Virus record (IMG/VR): IMGVR_UViG_3300025012_000956
Span: 1-64,000 of that record
From: a virus
Length of the DNA stretch: 64,000 nt
Direction: 5' to 3' (one strand)
A program made the translations under genes and the position numbers. Below the pieces are notes generated by a model that saw only the letters and a program-made list of their open reading frames with translations, was not told where the DNA came from and made no database searches. Below are positions 52,601 to 62,079 of this stretch, in pieces. The first letter of the stretch is position 1, and each line of letters starts with the position of its first letter.

Positions 52601-53512
52601 ATGTTGCCTAAAGTGATTCTTTGTGGATTTGGTAGATGGGGAAAAATTTGGTTTAACACAATAAAAAAATCAGGTTATCAATGTGTAGGAATAGTAGACC
52701 CAAAAATACTCATGACAGAGATAGAAGGAGTTACTGTTTATAATCGTAGTACTGAGGTACAAAATAGAGAATATACCCATGTTATCTTAGCAACACCACC
52801 AGAAACTCATCTTAAATTATTTCAATATTTTTCACAAAGAATAAATCCGAGAAATATTCTAGTTGAAAAACCTATGGGAATAAGCAGTTCTGAAGCAAGT
52901 AAGATGATAAATTGTTTTCCTGGATTAGTATTTCTTTATGATCCAATTACTCACTATATTAAAAAAAATATGACTATTATAGGAGAACCACTTTTATATA
53001 AATCTACGCGAGCTAGTATGGGTCCAACAATTAGAAGTGAAATTTCTGTTGTTGAGGATTATTTAATACATGATATTAGTATTTTCATATGGTTATTTTG
53101 CAGAAAAATAAAAATTATTAATGCTTTTAAAACTAATAAATTTGTTAATGATTCAGTAAAAAATGATACTGTGATTGTTGTAGGTGAATCAAATAACCTT
53201 ATAATTGATATGTTTAGCTCGTGGATATATCCTATTAAAGAACGGTCAACTTATATTATAGGGACACGTGGTTCATTTATATGGAAAAATGATGAACTAT
53301 ACTTTGATGATACTCACTATAATTTTGACAATATTTCTATAGATAGATATAAGTTAATAGTTGGTATCAACAATAAAATAATAATAGATAAAAAATACAG
53401 TACTTTAGAACTTCAATTGAAACATTTCATAGAAGATAAGAAGATTAATATGAATATTTTAGATATATGGGATACTATTGATGATATAAATATAAAATGT
53501 AATTTTTTGTAA
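52601..53512 (+). CDS. Gfo/Idh/MocA-family oxidoreductase
   Basis: This encodes 303 residues. VILCGFGRWGKIW is the NAD-binding loop, HVILATPPETHLKL the second strand, and ILVEKPMGISSSEA the Glu-Lys-Pro motif. Members such as WlbA/WbpB oxidise UDP-sugars at C3 before transamination. The neighbouring acetyltransferase and DegT aminotransferase support that kind of pathway. Confidence 0.78.
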   Translation: MLPKVILCGFGRWGKIWFNTIKKSGYQCVGIVDPKILMTEIEGVTVYNRSTEVQNREYTHVILATPPETHLKLFQYFSQRINPRNILVEKPMGISSSEASKMINCFPGLVFLYDPITHYIKKNMTIIGEPLLYKSTRASMGPTIRSEISVVEDYLIHDISIFIWLFCRKIKIINAFKTNKFVNDSVKNDTVIVVGESNNLIIDMFSSWIYPIKERSTYIIGTRGSFIWKNDELYFDDTHYNFDNISIDRYKLIVGINNKIIIDKKYSTLELQLKHFIEDKKINMNILDIWDTIDDINIKCNFL

Positions 53513-53535
53513 AATACTGGTTACATTTTGAAAAA

Positions 53536-53560
53536 TCTCTATATTTATATATAAAGGAGT
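53536..53560 (+). promoter_or_regulatory. AT-rich promoter-like element and RBS
   Basis: TCTCTATATTTATATATA (53536-53553) then AAGGAG (53555-53560). The outer CTCT can pair with GGAG over four bases, a weaker form of the hairpin seen at 14257 and 63213. Confidence 0.4.
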
Positions 53561-53564
53561 TAAT

Positions 53565-53726
53565 ATGAAATATAAATCAAGACCGATTAGAATAGATGAA
53601 GAAGTTTATATTAAGTTAAGAGATTATTGTGATATAAATTCTTATAAAATTTCTAGATGGGTTAGTAGAATTTTATTAGAGAAATTAAATGATTTACAAA
53701 AGAAAGTGTCCAAACCTAAAAAATAA
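53565..53726 (+). CDS. small ribbon-helix-helix-like protein
   Basis: This encodes 53 residues. RPIRIDEEVYIKLRDYCDINS and ISRWVSRILLEKLNDL follow the strand-helix-helix layout of the 19443 and 43811 proteins. It overlaps the following truncated endonuclease gene by 38 bases in the +1 frame, exactly as in those modules. Confidence 0.6.
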   Translation: MKYKSRPIRIDEEVYIKLRDYCDINSYKISRWVSRILLEKLNDLQKKVSKPKK

Positions 53727-54009
53727 TCCAAACTGTAGGGAGATTATTAGATATATAAGTGAAGGTGGATATTATTACTCGATAAAAAATAATTCTTTCT
53801 GTACTAGTTGTAGACACTTTGGAAAACCTGTAGGATTTAGTGGACACAAACACAAAAAATCTACAATAATTAAAATGAAAAAACCAAAGACACAAGAACA
53901 CAAAAATAAAATAGGATTAGCATTAAAAGGTAGAAAATTTTCTAAAGAACACATTAAGAATTTAAAAATTGGATCTGATAAAAGAATAGGAAAAAGTAGA
54001 GAAATGTGA
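53689..54009 (+). pseudogene. truncated Cys-rich homing endonuclease
   Basis: This encodes 106 residues: a zinc-like unit (RKCPNLKNNPNC with CTSC) and NUMOD3-type repeats, ending shortly after EHIKNLKIGSDKRIG. The whole Vsr-like catalytic C-terminus present in its relatives is missing, so it should be inactive. The 86 bases that follow (54010-54095) hold no clear gene. Confidence 0.65.
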
Positions 54010-54095
54010 ATAAACAATATATCAAGGAATCAAGCGAGATGCCAACTTCAGAAACAAAATTAAAGAATCATGGAAAAAAAGAAAGGAAATAAACG

Positions 54096-55256
54096 ATGAA
54101 AAATCTACCTCTAGGTCGACCTTATTTAAAACCTGAGTTGATTTTAGAAGAAATAGAAAAAGTACTACAGACTCGTTGGATTTCCGGAGGACCCGCGATT
54201 TCCAGGTTCGAAACTGCACTGAAGGAATATAATGGAGACCCGGATAGAAAATATATAGCAGTTTCAAACGGTACAACTGCGATAGAATTAGCATTATTAA
54301 TGTTAAACGGTGGTTATAATTATAAACCTGACGATGAAATTATCACTCCTTCGTATTCCTGGGTTGCAACCGGATTTTCAGTTCCTAGAGTTGGTGCGAA
54401 ACCTGTCTGGATAGATGTAGATATATTTGGAGTACCAACTGCAAAAGAAATAGAAAAAAATATCTCAGATAAAACTGTAGCTATAATTGTTGTCCATCAA
54501 ATGGGTATACCATGTGATATGGATGCAATAAATGATGTGGCTAATAGGTATGGGATTCCTATAATTGAAGATGCTGCATGCGCAATTGGGTCTGAATATA
54601 AAGGGAAAAAAATAGGAGCATTTACAAAAAACATAGTTACTTATTCCTTTCAAGCTAGAAAAGTATTGACTACTGGTGAAGGTGGTATGATAGTAGTAAG
54701 TGATGAAGAAGATGAAAAGTGGTTAAGATCATATAGAGCATTCGGTACAAATTCACCTCCACTTGATAGAGACAAAACAGCTAATATAAATAAAGAATAT
54801 TTTGATAAACTAGGTGGTAATTATAAGTTATCAGATATTGCTTCTGCAGTTGGATTAGCACATTTAAAATATTTAGATGAAGAAATAGAATTGAGAACAA
54901 ATGCTGGTTATTATTATAATACTATAATTAAAGAAAAGAATTTAGATACACTTCTTGGTAATCAAATTCCAGAATATTGTACAAGATATAACTGGCAAAA
55001 TTATCATATTATATTACCACCACATTATAATAGAGATTTAGTGGTACAGAAATTAAAGGAAAAAGGAATTGGTTGCAAATGGGATATTCAAGCAATTAGT
55101 AGTGAACCTGTAATATCTAGTTCAAAGGTGTTACCTATTACAGAGGAGTTTTCAAACCGGGGACTCTGGCTTCCGTTTTATGCGGAAATTACTAAAGAAG
55201 ATCAAACATTTGTTATTGATAATTTAAAGGATATTTTAAATGAAACTAAATCCTAA
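54096..55256 (+). CDS. DegT/DnrJ/EryC1-family sugar aminotransferase
   Basis: This encodes 386 residues. LGRPYLKPELILEEIEKVL, TRWISGGPAISRFE, AVSNGTTAIELALLML, PIIEDAACAIGSEYKG (PLP Asp) and TYSFQARKVLTTGEGG (PLP Lys) are the family signatures. It transfers an amino group from glutamate to a keto sugar nucleotide. A good AAAGAAAGGAA site precedes the ATG. Overlaps the next gene by 17 bases. Confidence 0.87.
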   Translation: MKNLPLGRPYLKPELILEEIEKVLQTRWISGGPAISRFETALKEYNGDPDRKYIAVSNGTTAIELALLMLNGGYNYKPDDEIITPSYSWVATGFSVPRVGAKPVWIDVDIFGVPTAKEIEKNISDKTVAIIVVHQMGIPCDMDAINDVANRYGIPIIEDAACAIGSEYKGKKIGAFTKNIVTYSFQARKVLTTGEGGMIVVSDEEDEKWLRSYRAFGTNSPPLDRDKTANINKEYFDKLGGNYKLSDIASAVGLAHLKYLDEEIELRTNAGYYYNTIIKEKNLDTLLGNQIPEYCTRYNWQNYHIILPPHYNRDLVVQKLKEKGIGCKWDIQAISSEPVISSSKVLPITEEFSNRGLWLPFYAEITKEDQTFVIDNLKDILNETKS

Positions 55257-56127
55257 GCTATGTTCTATATGTTGTAATGAATTAGATTCTTATTCTAAAG
55301 TTATTTATAAAGATAGTAGGCATAAATATGTAGTATGTGGTGCATGCGGATTTGTTTGTCAAAACCCAGGTTATAATAAAGAATATTATAAGAATTTGGG
55401 CTATGATACTCAACATAATTATATTGAACATGCTATGAACAGAGCAAAATATATTTTTAATTTTATTCAATATAATTTAATGATAACCAACTATAAACGA
55501 GATACAATTGATATATTAGATATTGGATGTGGGCGCGGCGGTGTATTATATTACTTAGGAATATCTATGAAACATTTTTATAATAATGTTCATTTAGATG
55601 CTATTACCCTACATGAAGATGATTATAATAACAAACACCATAGTATAAATATGTCAGTGTTGGATATAGAAGATGAAATTGATGTCTTTGTTAAAACCCA
55701 ACCTACTAGAAAATATGATTTAATAATCATGAGTCATGTATTAGAACATTTACATGATCCAGGTAAGGCATTAAGACAAATAAAAGAAAAATTATTAGAA
55801 CCATTTGGACAAATTTATATAGAGGTACCTAGTTTTTACAGAGTAGAAGTTAGAGCTAAAAAGGTTTTTGTTCCTGTACATATATCATATTTTACCGAAA
55901 CTTCATTAAATAATTTATTACTTCTATGTGGGTTTAAAACAATAAAAGTAAAAGATAGCAACTGGTGGGGCAACATTAAGTGTTTAGTTACAAAAATTCA
56001 AGACGATTATGTATATGATCATTTTAGAACGGAACATCTTGTTAAGACAAAATATTATTTATATAAGATAATAAATTTATTTTATGAGTCTATTAGTAAA
56101 TTCAAACATATAGAAAGTAATGACTAA
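55240..56127 (+). CDS. SAM methyltransferase with N-terminal zinc-binding domain
   Basis: This encodes 295 residues. The N-terminus has LCSICCNELDS and CGACGFVCQNP, a zinc-binding unit as in sugar C-methyltransferases of the NovU type. ILDIGCGRGGVLYYLG is SAM motif I, DLIIMSHVLEHLHDP motif IV. A sugar or glycan acceptor is likely from context. Confidence 0.78.
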   Translation: MKLNPKLCSICCNELDSYSKVIYKDSRHKYVVCGACGFVCQNPGYNKEYYKNLGYDTQHNYIEHAMNRAKYIFNFIQYNLMITNYKRDTIDILDIGCGRGGVLYYLGISMKHFYNNVHLDAITLHEDDYNNKHHSINMSVLDIEDEIDVFVKTQPTRKYDLIIMSHVLEHLHDPGKALRQIKEKLLEPFGQIYIEVPSFYRVEVRAKKVFVPVHISYFTETSLNNLLLLCGFKTIKVKDSNWWGNIKCLVTKIQDDYVYDHFRTEHLVKTKYYLYKIINLFYESISKFKHIESND

Positions 56128-57080
56128 TGAAGCGAATGCTCTGGATAATGCAATTGAAGGACAAAACAGGTTATTACTATAGTCCGGGGATTATATGGTG
56201 GTATTCTGTGTTGGAAAATATGGGTTACGAATGTAATTATTATTCATATGAGAAATATGACATAGAGGATTTATATAAACGTGTAAAAGAATATAAACCT
56301 GATTTTATAATAGTTTTAGCATACGATCACCTACACACAGAATTAATTAGATTAAAGGAATTTACAAAAGTTGGAGTTTTGCAATCTGATGATAAATGGC
56401 GCTATGGAAATTTTTCAAGATTTTGGATCCCGTTTGTAGATTTTGTGTTAACATTTGAAGGTGAAGAAGCAAATTATGTTTCTGATGGATTAAAATCAGA
56501 CAGTTTTTGTAAAATGAGATGGGCATTCAATCCTACTACAATGGCATATTTAAATAGTGTTGAAGATACATTATCATATCATGTCTCACATACAGGTGGA
56601 ATGCACGGAAATAGAAAAGAAATTATAAACGAATTTAGTAAAAGAGGTATTACTATACACATTGATCAAGATCCAAATTATGATGTAACAAAGGATATTT
56701 GGAATCACTCATCTTATTCACTCTGTATTACAAATAATTCACTGAACACAGGTAAAGAATTAAAGGGTAGAGTTGTAGAAATACCAAACTGGTGTGTACT
56801 AGTAACTGAACCATTTCCTGATATGGAACAATATTATGATATGGACAAAGAATGTGTATTGTTTAATTCTGTAGATGAGGCAGTAGATAAAATAAAATAT
56901 TTAGATAATAATCAAACGGAATATAAGAAAATAAAAGAGGCTGGTAAAAGAAAATTGTGGAATTCTAATACTGTCTACCATCAATGGGATACTATTTTAC
57001 ATAAAATAGATCCTGATTATAAAAAAATAGATGTAATTAAATTATTAAAAGAAAAACATGGAGAACATTATTATGAATAA
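56127..57080 (+). CDS. CgeB-like glycosyltransferase
   Basis: This encodes 317 residues. A Rossmann-like N-terminal half (DFIIVLAYDHLH; VGVLQSDDKWRY), VDFVLTFEGEEANYV, and a C-terminal GRVVEIPNWCVLVTEPFPDMEQYY with YDMDKECVLFNSVDEAVDKI. That last region is the hallmark of CgeB-type enzymes. Starts on the stop of the methyltransferase. Confidence 0.68.
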   Translation: MKRMLWIMQLKDKTGYYYSPGIIWWYSVLENMGYECNYYSYEKYDIEDLYKRVKEYKPDFIIVLAYDHLHTELIRLKEFTKVGVLQSDDKWRYGNFSRFWIPFVDFVLTFEGEEANYVSDGLKSDSFCKMRWAFNPTTMAYLNSVEDTLSYHVSHTGGMHGNRKEIINEFSKRGITIHIDQDPNYDVTKDIWNHSSYSLCITNNSLNTGKELKGRVVEIPNWCVLVTEPFPDMEQYYDMDKECVLFNSVDEAVDKIKYLDNNQTEYKKIKEAGKRKLWNSNTVYHQWDTILHKIDPDYKKIDVIKLLKEKHGEHYYE

Positions 57081-57267
57081 CGATATAACACCAGATGATT
57101 TGATGAAATATTATCCAGCTGATAAATTAATAGATTTAACTAAGGATGAATTATTAATAATTGCACGTAAATTCGTTGAATTATCAAAAGAATATTTTCC
57201 TGGAACTGAAAAAGAAATAGAAGAAATTATTAATAATGAAATAAAAAGAAAGGCTAATTTAAATTGA
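57073..57267 (+). CDS. small helical hypothetical protein
   Basis: This encodes 64 acidic residues from ATG 57073, with an ATGGAGAAC site. DDLMKYYPADKLIDLTKDELL and a second helix of Glu/Ile. No family recognised. Overlaps its neighbours on both sides. Confidence 0.5.
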   Translation: MNNDITPDDLMKYYPADKLIDLTKDELLIIARKFVELSKEYFPGTEKEIEEIINNEIKRKANLN

Positions 57268-57725
57268 TCAGAAAATTTTATTCAAAGATAGAAAAAGATA
57301 AATTGTTGCATATTGTATATGGACCTGATAAATATCCTGACTGGTCTCGTGGTAATTATATATTCAGAGAAGATATATCTCCAAATAAAATGTTTTTGCA
57401 ATCTGCATTTATTTATATTCCCCAAGCAGGTCATAAATTTAAAGCTCACATACATAAACCACTTTATAGAGCAAGTTTAATAACCCAGGAAAGTTGGATC
57501 GTGTTGAGAGGACTAATTAGAGTTACTTTTTATGATTTAGATTCTACTTATTTAGATGAAACTGTATTATATCCTACATGGATGAGCATTACGTTTTACG
57601 GTGGACATGGTTATGAATGTCTAGAAGATAACACAGAAGTCTTGGAATATAAGCTTGGTCCGTATTTTGGAGTAGAATCAGATAAAGAAAATATCAAGGA
57701 AGAAGTACGTGAACCAATTAATTGA
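57264..57725 (+). CDS. cupin-fold protein
   Basis: This encodes 153 residues from TTG. HKFKAHIHKPLYR, TQESWIVLRGLIRVTFYDLD and GHGYECLEDNTEVLEYKLGPY follow the two cupin motifs. Related small cupins accompany sugar-nucleotide genes (WxcM/FdtA-like). The His pair could bind metal. Confidence 0.65.
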   Translation: MIRKFYSKIEKDKLLHIVYGPDKYPDWSRGNYIFREDISPNKMFLQSAFIYIPQAGHKFKAHIHKPLYRASLITQESWIVLRGLIRVTFYDLDSTYLDETVLYPTWMSITFYGGHGYECLEDNTEVLEYKLGPYFGVESDKENIKEEVREPIN

Positions 57726-57753
57726 TGCATTTAATAATAGAGAACGAGGTGGA

Positions 57754-58431
57754 ATGATTAAGGAAACTCACTTTTTTGATATATATGATAGTGAATTAAA
57801 TGCAATAAAGAATAATTTTATAAATATATTAATTCTAGGTGTTTATAACGCAGGTGATCTTTATATGTGGAAAAAATATTTTTCAAATTGTAAAAATATT
57901 ATTGGGATAGATATTGATAAATATACAAAACAATTCGAAGATAGATCTAAAAATATTTTTATTGAAATTGGAGATCAATCTAATGTTAATTTTTTAAAAG
58001 AAATAAACAATAAATATGGAAAATTTGATTTAATAATTGATGATGCCTCACATGAAAATTATCCTACAATCACATCATTAAAAACTTTATTTCTATTATT
58101 AAATGACAGTGGTATTTATGTTATTGAAGATACATTTTGTTCGTATGATAAAAATTGGGACAGTGATAGAGATAAAGATACATTTGGTAATATTACAAAC
58201 ATGATTCATGGTGATAATTCATATTCAGTTATGGAATATTTAAAATCGTTAGCAGATAAATTACATCCATATGCATATAATAGAAAATATGAGGAAGCTG
58301 ATGAATTTGAAAAAAAATTATTTTCTATTCATTTTTACGACGGAATTTGTTTCCTGTATAAATTTCCAAGAAATAAAGATATGAAATATGGTTATTCAAA
58401 ATATTGGCATGCCAAGGAAAATTATGAGTAA
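57754..58431 (+). CDS. class I SAM methyltransferase-like (CmcI/rhamnosyl type)
   Basis: This encodes 225 residues from ATG 57754, chosen for GAGGTGGA upstream; 57709 is also in frame. INILILGVYNAGDLYMWKKYF is motif I, IIGIDIDKYT the acidic loop, FDLIIDDASHENYPTI and YVIEDTFCSYD the later motifs. Pattern of O-methyltransferases acting on sugars. Overlaps the next gene by 8 bases. Confidence 0.65.
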   Translation: MIKETHFFDIYDSELNAIKNNFINILILGVYNAGDLYMWKKYFSNCKNIIGIDIDKYTKQFEDRSKNIFIEIGDQSNVNFLKEINNKYGKFDLIIDDASHENYPTITSLKTLFLLLNDSGIYVIEDTFCSYDKNWDSDRDKDTFGNITNMIHGDNSYSVMEYLKSLADKLHPYAYNRKYEEADEFEKKLFSIHFYDGICFLYKFPRNKDMKYGYSKYWHAKENYE

Positions 58432-59113
58432 TTATAAAAAAATAGATATAAAAGAATTAGTAGAAAAGGATATTTTATTTGAAAAAAATAATATCTCAGA
58501 AATTTTAGAAAAAATAGAAAAAATTGCAACATGGGAAGATATCAAAGTTTTTTATGAAAATGAAAAACCTGTGTTTGGAGCAACAGGTTTAAATGATCAA
58601 TGGGTTTATAAAAAAGACGTAGTATCTCCTGAGATGTGGAGAGCAATATATAAATATAGTTATGAATATGGAAGCGTGATGCATTCAAATTGTGATTATC
58701 ATAACGTAGATGAAAATATTCTAAGCAATGAAAACTGTAAATTATTAGATTTTGGGTCCGGACCAAATCCTACTATAGCAAATAACTACGCATGTCAATT
58801 TTATCTCGTAGAAATAAACGATACATCGGTCATTAATCTAAAAGAAGGGTTTAAAAATCGTTCAAATATTAAAATTTTTAACTGTTTATCTGATGTTGTT
58901 AAACTGAATATAAAATTTGATGTAGCGTTTTCATCAGAGACCTTAGAACATGTTAGATATATAAATGAACACCTATATATTTTATATAATCTCTGTAAGG
59001 AAGATGGTCAATTTTATCTACAATATCCGTTTGATCATGACTGTGGTGGTCATGTATATGGATTATATAAAGATACTATTACACGAGAAACATTTTTAAC
59101 AATAGGACATTAA
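58424..59113 (+). CDS. SAM methyltransferase-like protein, possibly short
   Basis: This encodes 229 residues from ATG 58424. KLLDFGSGPNPTIAN is motif I, FDVAFSSETLEHVRY motif IV, and QFYLQYPFDHDCGGHVYG follows. The protein ends abruptly at TFLTIGH, shorter than usual for this fold, so the C-terminus may be lost. Confidence 0.65.
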   Translation: MSNYKKIDIKELVEKDILFEKNNISEILEKIEKIATWEDIKVFYENEKPVFGATGLNDQWVYKKDVVSPEMWRAIYKYSYEYGSVMHSNCDYHNVDENILSNENCKLLDFGSGPNPTIANNYACQFYLVEINDTSVINLKEGFKNRSNIKIFNCLSDVVKLNIKFDVAFSSETLEHVRYINEHLYILYNLCKEDGQFYLQYPFDHDCGGHVYGLYKDTITRETFLTIGH

Positions 59114-59117
59114 TGAG

Positions 59118-60050
59118 ATGAATAAACTAAAAATAAATATTGTTACAGATTCTAAAATGAGCAGAACTCTAGGGTTCGAACCTGGTAAAATCCCAACTAA
59201 AATAGAATATGTTACAGGTGAATATAACTATGACGGATTGACTATTTTTATTGATAAATGTTTCGATCCTGATCAGATAGATATTTTAGATAAAATTAAG
59301 GGTAAAATTCGCTGTGTGTGGATGCATGATCCAAGACCAATTAATAATTTACAGGAAATTAGATACAAAAACGTAGAAAAATCATTAGACAAAGTAGATT
59401 ATATTTTCACATACGATGAGTATCTTTTAGATAAGTATCCAGAAAAATGTGTATTTGCTGCAGATAATGGTACGTGGATCCAAAATGATAATATAAAAAT
59501 ATATCCTAAAACAAAATTAATATCTATGATTTATTCATGGAAAAATTGGACAGAAGGTCATAAACTTCGTCATGAAATTGCAGAACAAAATATAGAAGGA
59601 TTAGATTTGTATGGTGACGGGTCAAATCATCCCATACAATTTAAAGAAGAAGGAATCGCTCCCTACAAATTTTCAATTACTATAGAAAATTCAAGAGCCA
59701 AATATTATTATACAGAAAAACTATTAGATTGTTTGGCATGTGGAACCGTACCCATATATTGGGGTTGTAAAAATCTTGATAATTTTTTTGATACTAAAGG
59801 AATTATTCAATTTGAAGAACCAAAGGAATTAATAAATATATTCTATAAGATTATGGAACCTGATTATTATGAGAGCCTAATGCCATATATTAAAAACAAT
59901 TTTGACAAGGTATTAGAATATTCTATTTATGATGATTGGATGTATGAAAATGTTTATAAAAAAATATTACCAAAATATGAATTAGATAAATTAAATAAGG
60001 ATTATAGAGATATGACATTACAAGAAAAATTTCCAGGAATAAAAAGATGA
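59118..60050 (+). CDS. GT10 fucosyltransferase-like glycosyltransferase
   Basis: This encodes 310 residues. PYKFSITIENSRAKYYYTEKLLDCLACGTVPIYWG is represented by YKFSITIENS, YYTEKLLDCL and GTVPIYWG, the GDP-fucose binding signature of alpha-1,3-fucosyltransferases (GT10). IRCVWMHDPRP fits the acceptor domain. It would add fucose or a similar sugar to the glycan. Confidence 0.78.
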   Translation: MNKLKINIVTDSKMSRTLGFEPGKIPTKIEYVTGEYNYDGLTIFIDKCFDPDQIDILDKIKGKIRCVWMHDPRPINNLQEIRYKNVEKSLDKVDYIFTYDEYLLDKYPEKCVFAADNGTWIQNDNIKIYPKTKLISMIYSWKNWTEGHKLRHEIAEQNIEGLDLYGDGSNHPIQFKEEGIAPYKFSITIENSRAKYYYTEKLLDCLACGTVPIYWGCKNLDNFFDTKGIIQFEEPKELINIFYKIMEPDYYESLMPYIKNNFDKVLEYSIYDDWMYENVYKKILPKYELDKLNKDYRDMTLQEKFPGIKR

Positions 60051-60241
60051 CATATGAATTGTGGGATATTATTGGATTGACAGAAGGAGAAGTAGCTATT
60101 CCCTTTACTAGATTATATGAAGATGATTCTTTTATAAAGGTATATGATAAATTTTTAAAGCATATGCAAAATAATGAGCTCTGTGTTATTATAGTTAATA
60201 AAGACGATACTAGTTTAAAATATAAAAGTATATCATTATAA
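60047..60241 (+). CDS. small hypothetical protein
   Basis: This encodes 64 residues, overlapping the fucosyltransferase-like gene by 4 bases. Acidic, no motif. The 82 bases after it hold only strong AAGGAGG-like sites and short stops. Confidence 0.45.
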   Translation: MTYELWDIIGLTEGEVAIPFTRLYEDDSFIKVYDKFLKHMQNNELCVIIVNKDDTSLKYKSISL

Positions 60242-60323
60242 TGAGTATAATTTTTAGGTATTAAAGGAGGAAAAGGACTTCATTCGCAGAAATTGATGAT
60301 GATAAAAAATAAAGGAGAACATA

Positions 60324-60920
60324 ATGATTAAATTACATATAGGATGTGGTCCACGAGATTTTGGAACTAGTTGGATTAGTATTGACGGAGGAAAATTTCC
60401 TCATGTTAAAAATTATGATGTAACATTAAGATCTGAAGAAGCAAAAGATTTTGTAGATATAATATATTCATCTCATCTAATTTCTTATTTTGACAGAGAA
60501 GAAATTGTTCCAATATTAGCTAAGTGGTATTTAGTATTAAAGCCAGGAGGAATATTAAGATTAGCAGTTCCTGATTTTGAGGCGATGTCCAAATTATATA
60601 TAGATCACAAATACAAAAAAGGACCTAAGAGTACTAGATATTCTTTAAAATCTTTTTTGGGAATGCTCTATGGTAAAATGAAGATGGACGATAAATTTAT
60701 ATACCATAAAACAGTATACGATAAAGAAACACTGACAGATTTATTACTTAATGTAGGATTCAAAAATATTAGAAAATGGGACTGGAAACAAATGAAAGCT
60801 GAAGGTTATCCGGACGATTGTTCACGTTCGTTCTTACCCCACGATCTAGATTGTATATATAGAGGAGAGTTTAGAGATAATCAAACATTAATGAGTTTGA
60901 ATTTGGAGGCTATTAAATGA
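60324..60920 (+). CDS. SAM methyltransferase-like protein (predicted sugar type)
   Basis: This encodes 198 residues with an AAGGAGAAC site. IKLHIGCGPRDFGTSWISIDGG is motif I, IIYSSHLISYFDREE motif IV, and KPGGILRLAVPDFEAMSKLY motif VI, the pattern often found in glycan clusters. Overlaps the next gene by 4 bases. Confidence 0.72.
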   Translation: MIKLHIGCGPRDFGTSWISIDGGKFPHVKNYDVTLRSEEAKDFVDIIYSSHLISYFDREEIVPILAKWYLVLKPGGILRLAVPDFEAMSKLYIDHKYKKGPKSTRYSLKSFLGMLYGKMKMDDKFIYHKTVYDKETLTDLLLNVGFKNIRKWDWKQMKAEGYPDDCSRSFLPHDLDCIYRGEFRDNQTLMSLNLEAIK

Positions 60921-62077
60921 AAATGAAAATAACAGATAAACCAACTGAAACTGTAAAAGGTACACGTGAGCCAGTTAATAATAATCTTAGTACAGGTTTA
61001 TCTTTTTCATATGATTTTACATCTGATGGTTATTATAAATTTTTAACAATTGCTTATATTATACAAACAATTATAGATAAATATTTAAATATTACGGTTA
61101 AGAATGAACGCAGTTATGAATATAATTATGATTTTAACAAATATAAACAAATAGTAATTGAAGGAGACATAATTTTTTATTATAATAAACAATTATTTAT
61201 TTATAAGATTAGTACAGATGGTTTCAAAAATAAAATATTATCTAATGGGTCGACCCATCTATTTGTCAAAATAATTAAAGATGAAATTAAAAATAATAAT
61301 CCACTTAGAAACAAACATCTATATATATATGATACTAGTGACTGTTTAGCTGGTACTATTAAAAAAAGACCAACTGTAAATTTTTCAGATGTAATATTAG
61401 ATGATACCTTAAAGTCTGATATATATGATAATACTATATTTCATTTGGAAAAAATGGTAGAAAATAATGGTATTATATTATTTGGGAAACCAGGTGTTGG
61501 TAAATCATTGGTATGTTCTGCTATCATAAATGAGGCTATTAATAAGGGTTTTAGTACATGTTATTTGTGTAGTAAGGTAAATTTTGAGTCGCTATCTGAA
61601 CTTATAAGAGAATTTTTAACTCCTTGTATCTTAATATATGAAGATATAGATTCCTTGGGTCAAGATAGAAAAGAAACTATAAATACAGAATTGTCGTCAT
61701 TTTTACAATTTATAAATGGATTAACGGAAGGAAATGATCGCATTGTATTTATAGCAACAACAAATTATCTAGAACATTTAGATGATGCAATTAAAAATAG
61801 ACCTATGAGATTTAATAGAAAATTCGAATTTAAATATCCCAATAATGATCAAATTAATAAGTTAATAACATTATACTTTGATAAAAAAACAAGTGATAAA
61901 TATTCTACCACGTGCTATAATAAGAATTTCACTGGAGCACATATAAAAGAAATAAAAAGAACAGCTACTATTTTATCTGTAAAGGATAACACTGATATAG
62001 ATAGTGTATTTGAAAAATCGGTAAAATTAGTATATGATAACTTTAGCATAACACTAAGAAATAAACCTGGATTTTAA
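60917..62077 (+). CDS. AAA+ ATPase
   Basis: This encodes 386 residues. A non-conserved N-terminal domain of about 180 residues is followed by an AAA+ core: LFGKPGVGKSLVCSA (Walker A), CILIYEDIDSL (Walker B), VFIATTNYLEHLDDAI (sensor 1) and NRPMRFNRKFEF (Arg finger). Closest in form to the BCS1/proteasome-type clade. The partner is unknown; it is odd among sugar genes and could be a chaperone or remodelling factor. Confidence 0.8.
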   Translation: MKMKITDKPTETVKGTREPVNNNLSTGLSFSYDFTSDGYYKFLTIAYIIQTIIDKYLNITVKNERSYEYNYDFNKYKQIVIEGDIIFYYNKQLFIYKISTDGFKNKILSNGSTHLFVKIIKDEIKNNNPLRNKHLYIYDTSDCLAGTIKKRPTVNFSDVILDDTLKSDIYDNTIFHLEKMVENNGIILFGKPGVGKSLVCSAIINEAINKGFSTCYLCSKVNFESLSELIREFLTPCILIYEDIDSLGQDRKETINTELSSFLQFINGLTEGNDRIVFIATTNYLEHLDDAIKNRPMRFNRKFEFKYPNNDQINKLITLYFDKKTSDKYSTTCYNKNFTGAHIKEIKRTATILSVKDNTDIDSVFEKSVKLVYDNFSITLRNKPGF

Positions 62078-62079
62078 AT

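Noticed and set aside
60242-60323. Small gene in the gap before the 60324 methyltransferase
   Set aside because: Short frames exist (for example GIKGGKGLHSQ), but none has a proper start and none resembles a known protein.
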